Shown: positions 40,796 through 50,568 of the stretch, piece by piece
Position numbering within the stretch: the first letter of the stretch is position 1
Layout of the letters: every line of letters begins with the position of its first letter
Source: Sva-07 sp942492715
Lineage (GTDB): Bacteria; Actinomycetota; Acidimicrobiia; Acidimicrobiales; Ilumatobacteraceae
Length of the DNA: 64,000 nt
NCBI GenBank assembly: GCA_942492715.1
Contig: CALOFW010000005.1
Coordinates: 271,968-335,967, forward strand
Reading direction: 5' to 3'
Translations under genes and position numbers: made by a program
The notes under the pieces: generated by a model
The model's input: only the letters and a program-made list of their open reading frames with translations
Databases searched by the model: none
What the model was told of the DNA's origin: nothing

Positions 40796-42158
40796 CCCGT
40801 TGCGGGTCCGGTGCGGTGCGGGCCCGTTCGCTGGCGAACACGATCGGTGGGAGGCTCCAGAACAGCAGCACGAGCGGCAGGATCAGCGAGCGTTGGCGTG
40901 TGAGGATGCCGAGGTTGCCGATGCTGGCGAACGCCACGCCGAAGGTGACCACGCAGAGCAGGGCGAACACGACGTACGGCGTGGTGAGCATCAGCTTGGG
41001 CGCGTTGGCGAGCCGCCGCCAACTGAACACGCCGGTGAAGAGCAGGGCGGTCATCTCGAGCGCCGGGAGCAGCGTGGCGAGCCCGCTGGCCTCGGTGAGC
41101 AGCGGGCGGGTGATGGTGCGGAACGTGGCGTAGGGCCAGTCCTGGGGGCCGTTGATCGTGATCGGCGTGAACGACGAGCCGCCCTGGGAGGTCTGCCTCT
41201 CGGTCCGTTCGAAGATCGACGAGAACTGGTCGGTCGTGGCGACGTCGTCGTCGTTGGAGGGGCCGAGGTAGTTGAGGGTGATGCTGGCGATGATGGCGAA
41301 GCCGATCCCGGCGATCACCACGAGCAGCAGCGATCCGAGCTGGAGGCGGCGACGTCCGTCGGCACGTTCGGATCGCCCCATCGCGTCGAGCGCGACCCGT
41401 GAGGCGAGTGCGATGACGATCGCTCCGGCCCAGATCGCCGCGAAGTGCGGCCGTACGTACGCCGAGCCCACCAGTCCGATCGCGATCAGAGTCGTGCCGA
41501 ATGCGACCTTGCCCCGCCGCGCCAGCACCAGCGCGGCACCGTAGGCGGTGGTGCCCAGGAAGAAGCCGACGACGGCTTCCTTGCCGATGCTCGATCCCCA
41601 GTAGACGAGGCTGGGGAACAGCATCACCCACAGCAGGTAGCGGCGGGTGGCGAGGCCCGGGACGGCGTGGTGGGCGGCCTTCACGAAGAACACGAGACCC
41701 CAGAAGCTGAGCCAGGTGAACACCATGAACCCGCCGAGGCGGCTGGAGCCGAAGATGGTGTAGACGAGCCCGGTGAACTCCTCGATCGATCGGGTGCCGG
41801 TGCTGCTCGGCAGCACGTCGAGCAGCGAGGCCGAACCGTTGCGAACCGCGCCTGCCAGTTCCTTGCCAATGGCGTGGTACCTGCCGGCGTCGGCGCTGCC
41901 CCCGTACGCGTCGAAGCGGACGCTGTAGCCGACGACGGCGCCGGCGAACTTCACGAACATGCCGGCCCACGCCCAGGGCCGGAGCACGGCGAGTTCGCCG
42001 GAGAAGGCCCGCATGATCAGCGGCGCCGAGATCAACGACAGCACCGGGACGACGACGAGTGCACCCCAGATGTCGTACGACAGCGACTGCATCGCCCAGC
42101 CGAGCACCGCGAGGTAGACGACGCCGGCAGCGACCACGGCGGCCTCGAAGGGCCTCAT
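40764..42158 (-). CDS. Putative polysaccharide polymerase (Wzy/EpsG-like)
   Basis: 464 residues, ATG at 42158 overlapping the stop of the upstream kinase gene (ATGA). About ten to eleven membrane segments with a large extracytoplasmic loop (residues about 290-340, NYLGPSNDDDVATT). Conserved-looking DAYGGSADAGRYHAIG and WGSSIGKEAVVGFFLG lie between helices, as in oligosaccharide repeat-unit polymerases. The place between a Wzc-like kinase and glycosyltransferases supports a polymerase role. Sequence families of Wzy are very divergent, so the assignment depends on topology and context. Confidence 0.7.
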   Translation of the reverse strand: MRPFEAAVVAAGVVYLAVLGWAMQSLSYDIWGALVVVPVLSLISAPLIMRAFSGELAVLRPWAWAGMFVKFAGAVVGYSVRFDAYGGSADAGRYHAIGKELAGAVRNGSASLLDVLPSSTGTRSIEEFTGLVYTIFGSSRLGGFMVFTWLSFWGLVFFVKAAHHAVPGLATRRYLLWVMLFPSLVYWGSSIGKEAVVGFFLGTTAYGAALVLARRGKVAFGTTLIAIGLVGSAYVRPHFAAIWAGAIVIALASRVALDAMGRSERADGRRRLQLGSLLLVVIAGIGFAIIASITLNYLGPSNDDDVATTDQFSSIFERTERQTSQGGSSFTPITINGPQDWPYATFRTITRPLLTEASGLATLLPALEMTALLFTGVFSWRRLANAPKLMLTTPYVVFALLCVVTFGVAFASIGNLGILTRQRSLILPLVLLFWSLPPIVFASERARTAPDPQRGAVPASRSAR

Positions 42159-43773
42159 GCGCCGACGGGGATCTCCTTCGCCTTGCGCCGCCCGAACTTG
42201 CCGGTCTCCTTCGGTTCGGGCTGGGCGTAGAAGTAGTACTTGTCGGCTTCACCGGTTTCGCCGCCGACGACGACGAGCACGAGGCTGCCGGTCGACAGCG
42301 CACGGATCGTGTCGGCGGTCCGGCGGGCGGCAGCGGCCGTCGTGTGTCCGAGCCTGACGACCATCACGATGATGTCGGCGAGCGGGACGAACTCGAGGAC
42401 CTCGGCCGTGGCCCCAACGGGCGATGTGTCGATGACGATCGCGTCGGCCGCGTCGGCGATGCGCGGGATCATGCTGGCCGTCACACGGGCGAGGTCGCCG
42501 GGTGCGACGCCGCGCATGCCGGACAGATCGAGCACCGCCAGACCGGGGTCGGCACCGGGAGCGAGGATCAACTCGAGCGGGGCGCTCTGGATCGCCCGCA
42601 GGTCGAGCCCGGAGGGTTCGGGGTCGGCGACGCCCAGTCGGGTGCTGAGCGTGGGACGCCGGAAGTCGGTGTTGATCGCCACGGTCTTGCTGCCCGATTC
42701 GACGAACGCCGCGGCGAGGTTGGCGGTCACCGAGGTCTTGCCGTCGCCGCTACCGGGCGACACCACGAGCGTCACGGCGGCGCGCCCGGCGTGCTCCCGG
42801 CCGGCATCGAGGAAGGCGATCATGCTGCGCAGGGTGCGGTACGAGTCCGACAGTGGTCCGTACTGGCCGGGGCGCACGGCGAGTTGGTCGGTCTTGTGGT
42901 GGCGCACGGCAGGGATCGCCGTGTTGACCTCGACGCCGAGGATTTCGGTGAGCTGATCGGTGGTGCGGATCCGCCGGTCGGCACGGGCGAGCAGCAGGGC
43001 GATGCCGAAGCCGATCGCCGCTCCCACGAGCGCGCCGAGCACGCCGCGTGACACCCGCGAGCGTGGAGCGCTGAGCCCCCGCTCCTGGATGGGGACGCCT
43101 TGAGCTTCTTCGAGCGTGGTGAGCACGAGCTGGCCCTGGTCCACCTGGAGGGCGTTGTACTGCTCGAAGACCACGCTGTACTGGCGGCTGAGCGCATCGA
43201 GCTGAGCCCGTGCCACCGGATCCTCGATCGGTTCCCCGTCGGGATTGCCCGAAGGCAGCAGCACGGTCGCTTCGACCTCGTTGATCTGGGCTTCGAGTTC
43301 GTCTAGACGGGCCAGCGTGGCGGCGATCCGGTCCTGGGCGAGTTGATCCTGGCGTTCGGCGAGGTAGCCCGAGAGTTCGTTGGCGAACGCGTTGGCGATG
43401 GCGACCGCATCGTCTTCCGTCTCCTGCGTCGTGGAGAGCTGCAGGGCGCCGGTCTGCTGGTCCGACGTCACGACCACCTGGCTGGCGAGCGCTGCCGGTG
43501 ATCCGCTGTAGTCGAGGGCCTCGGCGGCACGTTCGGGGACTCGGCCGGTGGTGGCGAACAGGGTGAGCTGGTTGAACGCCTGCGGGTCGCTGAAGGCACC
43601 GCCGCTGTGGACGTGTTGGAGACGAGCAGGGTGTGGGCGGCGTTCCAGCGGGTGACCGAGTCGGCCGCCTCCTGCGGCGACGGTGCGCCGGCCACGACGG
43701 CGCCGAGGATCGTGAAGATCACGACGATCCACCAGAATCGGCGCAGCGCATCAAGAGGCCGGATGTTGTTCAT
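42155..43773 (-). pseudogene. Second Wzc-like tyrosine kinase, one frameshift near the start
   Basis: The start at 43773 gives NNIRPLDALRRFWWIVVIFTILGAVVAG. Near 43608 the reading moves from ...TLLVSNTS to the frame GGAFSDPQAFNQLTLFATTG, which is open to the stop at 42155 (joined product about 539 residues). The Wzz domain includes coiled-coil ERQDQLAQDRIAATLARLDE and a second membrane helix (GVLGALVGAAIGFGIALLLA). Kinase domain: VVSPGSGDGKTSVTANLA (Walker A), VAINTDFRRP (A'), AIVIDTSPVG (B). It differs from the kinase at 38768 and is operon-linked to the polymerase. The single shift could be a consensus error. Confidence 0.75.
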
Positions 43774-44025
43774 GCCGACCGGAACGCTAGTTCCCGACCA
43801 GCCGCCAAACGTGGCATCTCGCCACTCCGCGGTTCGCGACGAACGCTCAGGGTGTTCGAGAGGGTGCCATGTCTGAGCGGAATGCTCTCTGAGTTGCCCA
43901 ACTCGTTCTCGTCTGTCTGACCAGATCCGGACGCTCGACAGCTGCGCGATCAATCACGTGATCCGGCGGTCGAGCGAACAGAGCGAGCGCTGTCCGGAAT
44001 TCGCTCGACTTCGCCAGCGAACCGC

Positions 44026-45105
44026 TCATCTGTCGAGCGCACCGCCTCGAGGGCAGGGAATGCTTGCGACGGAACCGAGGAGGGCGATCCACTGAGGTGC
44101 GACCTCGTCCCAGGTGCAGGCTCGGAGCGACGTCTCCGGGGTCGTCGCCCAACGCGCTACTCGATCGACGGCTTCGGCGATGACTCGAGGGCTCGAATCT
44201 GGAGGCACAGCTTCGCCGCTGGCTCCGCTTCGAAGAAGCCAACGAACGGCGCCAACGTCGGTGGCCACGACTGGGATGCCGCTGTGAGCGGCCTCGATGA
44301 GTACGCCGGGCATTCCCTCGGTTCGACTGGTGAGCAGCAGAACGTCCATTGCGTCGTAGGCGTCCACGACGGAGTCGAGCATCCCGGTGAAGATCGCTCG
44401 GTCGCCGAGGCTCTCGGCTCCGAGGCGCTCGTACTCCGACCGGTTCGGACCGTCGCCGACCACCAGCGCGATGGCCCCCTCCAGTTCGTGCACCGCCTCG
44501 AGTGCCAGCCCGAGGCGCTTCTCGTCGGGGAACGCGCCAACGCACCCGATCACCAGAACATCGGGGGTAAGTCCGAATCGGGCTCGCGCCGCCGATCTCC
44601 GAGCGGCGTCTGCCGGTGTGAACTCATCGCTCGATCGTGCGTTGGGAATGGCGGCCACGCTGCTCGGCGGGAGTCGGTACAGGGCGTTCAGCCCAGTTGC
44701 GGCCTCAGGCCACAGGGCAACCACCTTCTGCGCACGCCGGAGCATCAATCCCGTCCGCCAACGGTGCAGACGTCCCCGGAGCCACGCCCCCGGCGCACCG
44801 ATGCTCCGGTACACGAACGGCGTGCCGGTGCCCAACAGCCCGATCGCACACGCAGGAAGCGTCGTCGACCCATAGGCGACGACGACGTCGGCATCGGCAG
44901 CTCGAGCTCGGAGCGCTCGCAGGGTCGACAGCCCCAGCGGTCGGTCGCCGAGGACCGGAACGTCGATCGAGTCACGCGACGCACTGCGCGTCAGCGCGAC
45001 CGCATCTGCATCGATCGACCGTTCGCTCAGCTCGCTCGCCAACTGCGATCCCTCGAGTTCGGCGCCCCGCCGGGAGTTCGACGCAACGACGATGAGAACC
45101 CTCAT
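44026..45105 (-). CDS. Glycosyltransferase family 4
   Basis: 359 residues from the ATG at 45105. GT-B fold: N-terminal VLIVVASNSRRGAELEGSQLA, linker region with PNARSSDEF, and C-terminal nucleotide-sugar domain (VLVIGCVGAFPDEKRLGLAL, LVVGDGPNRSEYERLG, SRTEGMPGVLIEAAHSGIPV). The E-x7-E pair typical of GT4 is in TEGMPGVLIEA. It would add one sugar to the lipid-linked repeat unit on the cytoplasmic side. Donor unknown. Separated from the next gene upstream by 198 bases with no recognisable gene. Confidence 0.88.
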   Translation of the reverse strand: MRVLIVVASNSRRGAELEGSQLASELSERSIDADAVALTRSASRDSIDVPVLGDRPLGLSTLRALRARAADADVVVAYGSTTLPACAIGLLGTGTPFVYRSIGAPGAWLRGRLHRWRTGLMLRRAQKVVALWPEAATGLNALYRLPPSSVAAIPNARSSDEFTPADAARRSAARARFGLTPDVLVIGCVGAFPDEKRLGLALEAVHELEGAIALVVGDGPNRSEYERLGAESLGDRAIFTGMLDSVVDAYDAMDVLLLTSRTEGMPGVLIEAAHSGIPVVATDVGAVRWLLRSGASGEAVPPDSSPRVIAEAVDRVARWATTPETSLRACTWDEVAPQWIALLGSVASIPCPRGGALDR

Positions 45106-45303
45106 TTGGCGGTCGGTTTCGTCATGGCGAGGGAGCTCAACCTCGTCGGCGGCTGGGGTTGTCGCGCTGCGAGCCGACCCGCGTTCGCCTGAATCACGAG
45201 CAGGTCCGATCGTCGCACCGCACGAGCACGCTGAGATCGCCGCGGTTGCGGTTGTCGGTCACAGAACTGCATCGACAGGATTCTGTCTTGAGTTGAGCCA
45301 GCA

Positions 45304-46437
45304 TCACCCGGCTGGCACACGCGGAGCCCCGGTCGATTGAGCCCACTCTGCGTGTACGCGGCTCGCGATTCCTGCCGCGTCGAAGCCGGCCGCCCGTTCG
45401 CGGGCCCGTCCACCGCATCGCTTCCGTTCAGCGTCATCGGCGATCAGCGCCCTCAACGACCGGGCTGCGTCGCCGGCATCATCGCTGCGGAACAGGCACC
45501 CGACGGCGCCGTCGTCGAAGTGTTCGCGATGGGCAGCAATGTCCGACGCGACAACGGGTACGCCGTACGCCAACGCCTCTGCGAGCACGCGGTTGAACGA
45601 CTCCTGCCTCGAGGGGGTGAGCACCGCATCTGCACGAGCGTAGATCTCGCCGACATCCTCGACGAACGAACAGATCGTCACGCGGTCGGCGAGGGGCCCC
45701 CGCAGCTCGGCCCATGCAGCCACCGACCGGGGGTGGTGTGAACGGATCGACTCGGTCGCGATGACGATGAAGTCAGCCTCGGTGGCGGGCACGCTCCGGA
45801 TGATCCCGGGGAGCAGGTCGAATCCCTTCACCGGGTGGTCGGTACCGGCCAGGTAGACCACTCGCAGCGGAGGCGGTCGGACCTCGGAGATCGGACGGTC
45901 CGGAAGCTCGATCGGATTGGGGACCACGTCGACGGCCCACGCTGCCGGGAGCAGGCCACGCGAGAATTCCGAGACCGCCATCCACGTCCAACCACGAGAG
46001 AACCGGTCGAGGAACGGACGCAGGATGCGGAACGCCCTCGGGACCTCGTAGTTGTGGACCCACACGACCACCGGGAGCCGACTCACGACAGCGAGCGGCG
46101 CCACGACGACGGCCTCGGTCAGGCCGTTCGCATGGATCACGCCGACCTCCCGGCGCAGTCTGCGCCAATGACGAACGAGCTCGAATTGGGCGCGAATCAG
46201 GCCGACCCCTCTGGGGAGAGGCAGGTCGATGAGCTGATTCCCGACTGCTTCGATCGGCGATGGTCCCAGGGAGTCAGCGGGCCGGTTCGCGGCGACGACC
46301 TCGCGCTGGGTGGCCACGATCGCGGTCACGGCGTCGCCGAGTTGCCGGAGGACGGAGACGATCGACTTCACAGGCCCGCCGTACCCGTTGACCGCGCAGA
46401 CGACGAGCACGCGAAGCGGTTGTCGAGCGGCAGCCAT
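45304..46437 (-). CDS. Glycosyltransferase family 4
   Basis: 377 residues, start seven bases after the stop of the aminotransferase gene. N-terminal acceptor domain VLVVCAVNGYGGPVKSIVSVL; the donor-binding domain includes VVYLAGTDHPVKGFDLLPGI, ADAVLTPSRQESFNRVLAEA (E-x7-E) and YGVPVVASDI. Acts on the lipid-linked oligosaccharide in the same minus-strand operon as the amino-sugar genes. Because it directly follows the aminotransferase, it is a candidate for transferring the 3-amino-3,6-dideoxyhexose, but this is only positional. Confidence 0.88.
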   Translation of the reverse strand: MAAARQPLRVLVVCAVNGYGGPVKSIVSVLRQLGDAVTAIVATQREVVAANRPADSLGPSPIEAVGNQLIDLPLPRGVGLIRAQFELVRHWRRLRREVGVIHANGLTEAVVVAPLAVVSRLPVVVWVHNYEVPRAFRILRPFLDRFSRGWTWMAVSEFSRGLLPAAWAVDVVPNPIELPDRPISEVRPPPLRVVYLAGTDHPVKGFDLLPGIIRSVPATEADFIVIATESIRSHHPRSVAAWAELRGPLADRVTICSFVEDVGEIYARADAVLTPSRQESFNRVLAEALAYGVPVVASDIAAHREHFDDGAVGCLFRSDDAGDAARSLRALIADDAERKRCGGRARERAAGFDAAGIASRVHAEWAQSTGAPRVPAG

Positions 46438-46444
46438 CAGTCGG

Positions 46445-47539
46445 TCACCACGGGAACGACGTCATCGCCGACACGACGTCGTCGACTTGGTCGTCGGCCA
46501 TGTGGGGCCCGATCGGCAGGCTGAGCACCTCGTCGGCGAGTCGGTCGGCGATGGGCCGAGGACCCACGGGGAGATCCGAGTAGGCCCGCTGCCGATGCGG
46601 TGGGGTCGGGTAGTGCACGACGGTCTGCACTCCCGAGTCGTGCAGGTGTTGCTGCAGTTCGTTTCGCCGCTCGGTTCGAACGACGAAGAGGTGCCACGAA
46701 CTGGACCGCCTCTCCGGGACCGGAGGAAGCGAGATCGGCAGCGGTTTCAACCGATCGAGGTACTCCGCCGCGATCGCCGAACGTCGCTCGTTCCACTCGG
46801 CGAGTCGCGGCAGTTTGACGCGAAGGAAGGCTGCCTGCAGTTCGTCGAGGCGACTGTTCGCTCCCCTCTCGCCGTGGACGTACTTCTCCGAGGATCCGTA
46901 GTTCCGCAGTGACTCGAGTCGCTCGGCAATGGAGGTGTCGGTGAACGACACGGCGCCACCGTCACCGAACGCTCCGAGGTTCTTGGAGGGATAGAAGCTC
47001 CAGGCGCATGCGTCTCCGAACGCCCCGATCGGGGTGCCATCCCACAGCGCACCATGGGCTTGCGCTGCGTCGAACACGAGCAGGCTCCCCGAGTCGGCGG
47101 CGAGGTCGTTGAACCCTGCGACGTCGACGGGAAGCCCGTGGAGGTGGACCGGAACGATCGCCCGTGTCCGGCTCGTCAACGCCCTGCGGGCCGACTCCAC
47201 CGTGAGGCCGGCTGTCCGTTCGTCGGGTTCGGCGGGTACCGGCACCGCTCCGATCGCCGACACCGACAGCCAGGTCGCGATGAAGGTGAACGACGGGACG
47301 ATCACTTCGTCGCCCGGCTGCACCCCGAGGGCCCGCAGCGCCAGCGACAGCGCGTCGAGACCGGACGCGACCCCGCGGACCCCGCCTGCTCCGATCGAAT
47401 GGGCGAATTCCGCTTCGAACGACCGCACCTCTTCGTCGAGCACGAAACGGCCGCGGCCCATCACTCGTCGGTAGGCGTCGTCGAGCGAGGGCGCCAGTTC
47501 GGCGTACGTGGCTCCCACGTCGAGGAACGGCACGTCCAC
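46445..47539 (-). CDS. DegT/DnrJ-family sugar aminotransferase (FdtB-like)
   Basis: 364 residues from the GTG at 47539, chosen because GGGAGG lies eight bases upstream; the longer open frame would overlap the upstream gene by 50 bases. PLP-dependent fold: VPFLDVGATYAELAP, GVASGLDALSLALRALGV, FDAAQAHGA (aspartate) and the Schiff-base lysine in SFYPSKNLGAFGDGG. The preceding FdtA-like ketoisomerase suggests it makes TDP-3-amino-3,6-dideoxyhexose from the 3-keto sugar using glutamate. This sugar would then enter the polymer. Confidence 0.88.
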   Translation of the reverse strand: MDVPFLDVGATYAELAPSLDDAYRRVMGRGRFVLDEEVRSFEAEFAHSIGAGGVRGVASGLDALSLALRALGVQPGDEVIVPSFTFIATWLSVSAIGAVPVPAEPDERTAGLTVESARRALTSRTRAIVPVHLHGLPVDVAGFNDLAADSGSLLVFDAAQAHGALWDGTPIGAFGDACAWSFYPSKNLGAFGDGGAVSFTDTSIAERLESLRNYGSSEKYVHGERGANSRLDELQAAFLRVKLPRLAEWNERRSAIAAEYLDRLKPLPISLPPVPERRSSSWHLFVVRTERRNELQQHLHDSGVQTVVHYPTPPHRQRAYSDLPVGPRPIADRLADEVLSLPIGPHMADDQVDDVVSAMTSFPW

Positions 47540-47540
47540 C

Positions 47541-47990
47541 TCAGCCGCCTCCCACGAGTCGGAGAAACTCGGAACGGTCGCGGATGGCATCCGCCGGGTC
47601 GTAACGATGTGATGCGGCGACCACCATCACCGCACCAGGGGTCGCGTCGTGGATGCGGACCCAGACGAGTGGCGGCACGTGGACGGCAACGGTCGGGTCG
47701 GAGAGTTCGATCGAATACTCGGCGCTGCCCTGGTCGACCGAGACCGAGATTCGACCACTCACGCAGACGAGGAGTTCGTGGTTCTCGCGGTTGGCGTGGG
47801 CACCTCGTTCGGCGTCGGCCGGCAGATCGGACAGCACGAAGAACCGCTGCGGCTGGAAGGGCAGGCTCGAAGCCGTCTCGGCCACCGTCAGCGCTCCGCG
47901 CTCGTCGACGAATCGCGGGAGGACGGTGACGGATGCAGGACCGAGATCGGGGACGCCCGGGTGCGGGTTCGCCGCCACGTCAACGCCCAC
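47541..47990 (-). CDS. TDP-4-keto-6-deoxyhexose 3,4-ketoisomerase (FdtA-like cupin)
   Basis: 149 residues from the GTG at 47990 (another GTG four codons on). Single cupin: FVDERGALTVAE, PQRFFVLSDLPADAERGAHANRE, HELLVCVSGRISVSVDQG, then VAVHVPPLVWVRI and C-terminal YDPADAIRDRSEFLRL, which matches the 'Y..xDYIRDYxEFL' ending of FdtA/QdtA (WxcM-like) ketoisomerases. The usual RGxHAH is RGAHANRE here, the second histidine replaced by Asn. It converts TDP-4-keto-6-deoxyglucose to the 3-keto sugar for the aminotransferase that starts two bases after its stop. Confidence 0.85.
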   Translation of the reverse strand: MGVDVAANPHPGVPDLGPASVTVLPRFVDERGALTVAETASSLPFQPQRFFVLSDLPADAERGAHANRENHELLVCVSGRISVSVDQGSAEYSIELSDPTVAVHVPPLVWVRIHDATPGAVMVVAASHRYDPADAIRDRSEFLRLVGGG

Positions 47991-48966
47991 CCTTTCGCAC
48001 CGGTCCTCGCAGGCGCTTCGGGAGACCGCGCGCGGCTCGGACCAGGGTGGACCCAACCGGGTCGAGGCGATGGCGAACTCGGTGCGCCGGCGGCGCGTGG
48101 GCGCACTCATGGACCTGCTGCAGCAGTTCCACGCCGGCAGCCTGGTCGATCTCGACGACGGCCAACGCCGACTGCCATGCCCGGCGCGCAACGTAGGCAG
48201 CGTTGCCGTCATCTCGGTCGAGCCACTTCAGCATGATCCGGACCACGCTGCGCGATCTCTCGACGGCGCGAGCTGGATCGCAGTGAGAGCCCGTTCGTCG
48301 TCAGGCGATACTTGGCGGCCACTCCGGGACAGAAGTGGATCTGGATGACGGTCGGCCAGGCGCAGGAACAGGTCCCAGTCATCGAGGACCAGCTCCTCGT
48401 CCCAGCCTCCCACCTCCTCGACGCTCGATCGTCGCATCATCGTCGCGGGTGACGGAATGAAGTTCTCCCGCAAGAGTTGGTCGAAGACATCACCGCTCGG
48501 CGACTCCGTCGACAGCCAGCGCTGCTCGCTTTCGGGCTGCACCCTCCCGTCTTCGTCGATGACGAGCACCTCGCTGTACACCGCAGCAACCTCAGGACCC
48601 TCACTCGACAGGCACGCCACCTGACGTTCGAGGCGTGACGGTTTGTATGCGTCGTCGGTCGCAGCCGTGCACAGGTACTGCCCCGGCGAGCGAGAGTCCG
48701 AGGTTGCGCGATGCGCTCACGCCAAGGTTGGTCTCGTTGCGAACGAACGTCGCGGGGAATCCAGTGCGCTCGAGCCAATGCTCCACACGTCTCGCCGTGT
48801 CGTCGGTCGAGCAGTCGTCGACGATGATCAGTTCGAAGTCACGGAAGGTCTGTTTGCCAATCGCATCGAGGCTTTCGTCGACGAATCGCTCGTGGTTGTA
48901 CGAGAGGGCGAGGACGCTCACGGTCGGCAACGCTTCAGACGGGGACGCTGCCTCCACCGTACCCAC
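47980..48966 (-). pseudogene. Glycosyltransferase family 2, frameshifted
   Basis: From the GTG at 48966: TVSVLALSYNHERFVDESL, DFELIIVDDCSTDDTA (DD of the GT-A fold) and GVSASRNLGLSLAG. Near 48690 the frame changes to ACLSSEGPEVAAVYSEVLVIDEDG and VGGWDEELVLDDWDLFLRLADRHP. Near 48325 it changes again to HFCPGVAAKYRLTTNGLS, then near 48285 to DPARAVERSRSVVRIMLKWL, ending at 47980 with a basic tail (GLPKRLRGPVRKGG). The assembled protein of about 325 residues is an ordinary inverting GT2. At least three single-base indels are needed. Confidence 0.65.
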
Positions 48967-49611
48967 TGTCCGAAACCCTCAGGACGTTGGCCGGATTACC
49001 GACCACCACGGTGTTCGGAGCAACGTCTCGAACGACGACCGCCCCGGCACCGACGGTCGCATTCGCTCCGATCGAGACCTCGGGCGCACAAATGCTCCGA
49101 CCCCGAGGAAGGCACCAGCCCCGACCGTCACGAAACCGCCGAGCACACGGCCGGGCCCGATGGTCGCCGAAGTCGTGGACGGCGTTGTCGTGCGCGATCG
49201 AGGCACTCCGATTTACGCACACGAACTCGCCGAGGGCCGACGCGGCCCCGATCACTACGCCGGCGTTGATCGTCGTCCCGTTGCCGATGTGAGCGGTTCT
49301 CGCGACGATCGAGGTCGGGTCGATCAGTGCCAGGAACGACGTGAGACCACGGTCGATGGCATCGTGACGAGCGCTGAGGCGGATGGCCTTGGGACGGTGG
49401 GCGCAACAACGACGGGGCACTCGGCGAACTCGTCCGTGATCGCATGCGCCTCGACGACTTCGGCGGTGGTGACCTCGAGTGGCTCACCCGGCCAGTTGTC
49501 GACGAGGGCCCGGACCTCGGCGCCCGTCCTCCAGACGACCTCGACCAGGTCGGCCGCGTACGAGGTGCGGCAGGCGTACACGAGCCAGCCGGGGCTCGCC
49601 GTTCGTGCCAC
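48935..49611 (-). pseudogene. NeuD/PglD-type sugar O/N-acyltransferase, frameshifted
   Basis: The GTG at 49611 overlaps the stop of the BKACE gene (TAGTG). N-terminal part: WLVYACRTSYAADLVEVVW and FAECPVVVAPTVP. A change near 49390 leads to PKAIRLSARHDAIDRGLTSFLALIDPTS, then hexapeptide repeats VARTAHIGNGTTINAGVVIG. A change near 49180 leads to ATIGPGRVLGGFVTVGAGAFLG, and another near 49095 returns to EVSIGANATVGAGAVVVRDV. The joined product is a Rossmann-like N-domain plus left-handed beta-helix of about 225 residues. Such enzymes acylate amino sugars, which fits the FdtA/FdtB pair downstream. Confidence 0.65.
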
Positions 49612-50465
49612 TAGCTCTGACCCTCGCCGACCGGTGCAAGTCCGAATCTCCGCGGGCCTCGGTGGTGGTGGCGACTCGGTCGCCCGGCGAGGTCAGCCGC
49701 TCGGACAGCAAGCTTCACGGCCTCGACGTTGGACCAGCCGGGCGATCCGTCACCGCGCGGTTGTCCTCGAGACCCGTTCGAACGTTGCCGTCCATGATCG
49801 CCTGCGGCGATGGTCATCGGTCGCTGGGAACGCCGATTCCGGCGAGCCCATTCGCTGCCGTGCGGGAAGCCGGTGCACGATGTGTTCGAGGTCGCCGACG
49901 AACGCTGGCGCCGAACCGAACGATCCGAGCAGGATGTTGACCACGGGTGGATCGGGGATCAGGCCCTCGTCGCGAAGCGCGTGGAGCGTGTTGACCATGC
50001 CCAGCTCGAACACCTCCAGCTCCGGGCGGATACCCAAGTCCAGCATTCTGGCCAGGAGCGCTCTGATCTGGTCGGGTGGATTGTTGGAGACCACTCGAGG
50101 GAAGTTGAACGACCCGAGGGTGAGGCTTCCGGCGTCCGGTCGGAGCGGTGGTTCGAGCTCGAGCCCGATCATCCGGTTGTCGAGGCCGGGATCGACCCGG
50201 CTACTCGTCGTGACACACACGATCAAGCCGGGAACCTGGTCCCGGATCGGGCCGATGGCCCGCTCGTAGAGATCCCGCCGATGCGTGTTCTGCCCGTCCT
50301 CGTCGCGCACGTGAACGTGCACCACCAGCGCCGCCGGCCTTGGCGCAGGCGATCGCCTTCCGCGGCGATCTCCTCGGGGGTGATGGGTACGGAGGCGTTG
50401 TCCTGCTTGCCCGGCACCGCACCGGTGAGCGCCACGTTGATGACCATCGGCCTGTAGCCGTCCAT
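49611..50465 (-). pseudogene. BKACE-family (DUF849) enzyme, frameshifted
   Basis: From the ATG at 50465: VINVALTGAVPGKQDNASVP and ITPEEIAAE. Frame changes near 50360 and 50335 lead through AIACAKAG to LVVHVHVRDEDGQNTHRRDL, carrying the zinc-ligand H-x-H. One frame is then open to about 49850 (GLIVCVTTSSRVDPG, GSFNFPRVVSNNPPDQIRAL, ELEVFELGMVNTL, NILLGSFGSAPAF). Further changes give MTIAAAIMDGN-type, SNVEAVKLAVRAADLAGR and RFGLAPVGEGQS, stopping at 49611. BKACE enzymes condense a beta-keto acid with acetyl-CoA. Such a gene inside a sugar operon is unusual. Confidence 0.6.
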
Positions 50466-50568
50466 CGGCGGTGGCGCCCACGGGCGTTGGACTCGATCGA
50501 CGGGGGACATCCCGGCCGACACTACTCCGACACGTCCTGGTGGGTCCGTCCAACGCGGAGGGTGGCTC

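Noticed and set aside
45106..45303. Possible small gene between two glycosyltransferases
   Set aside because: The only open frame overlaps the upstream glycosyltransferase and has no recognisable motif or ribosome site.
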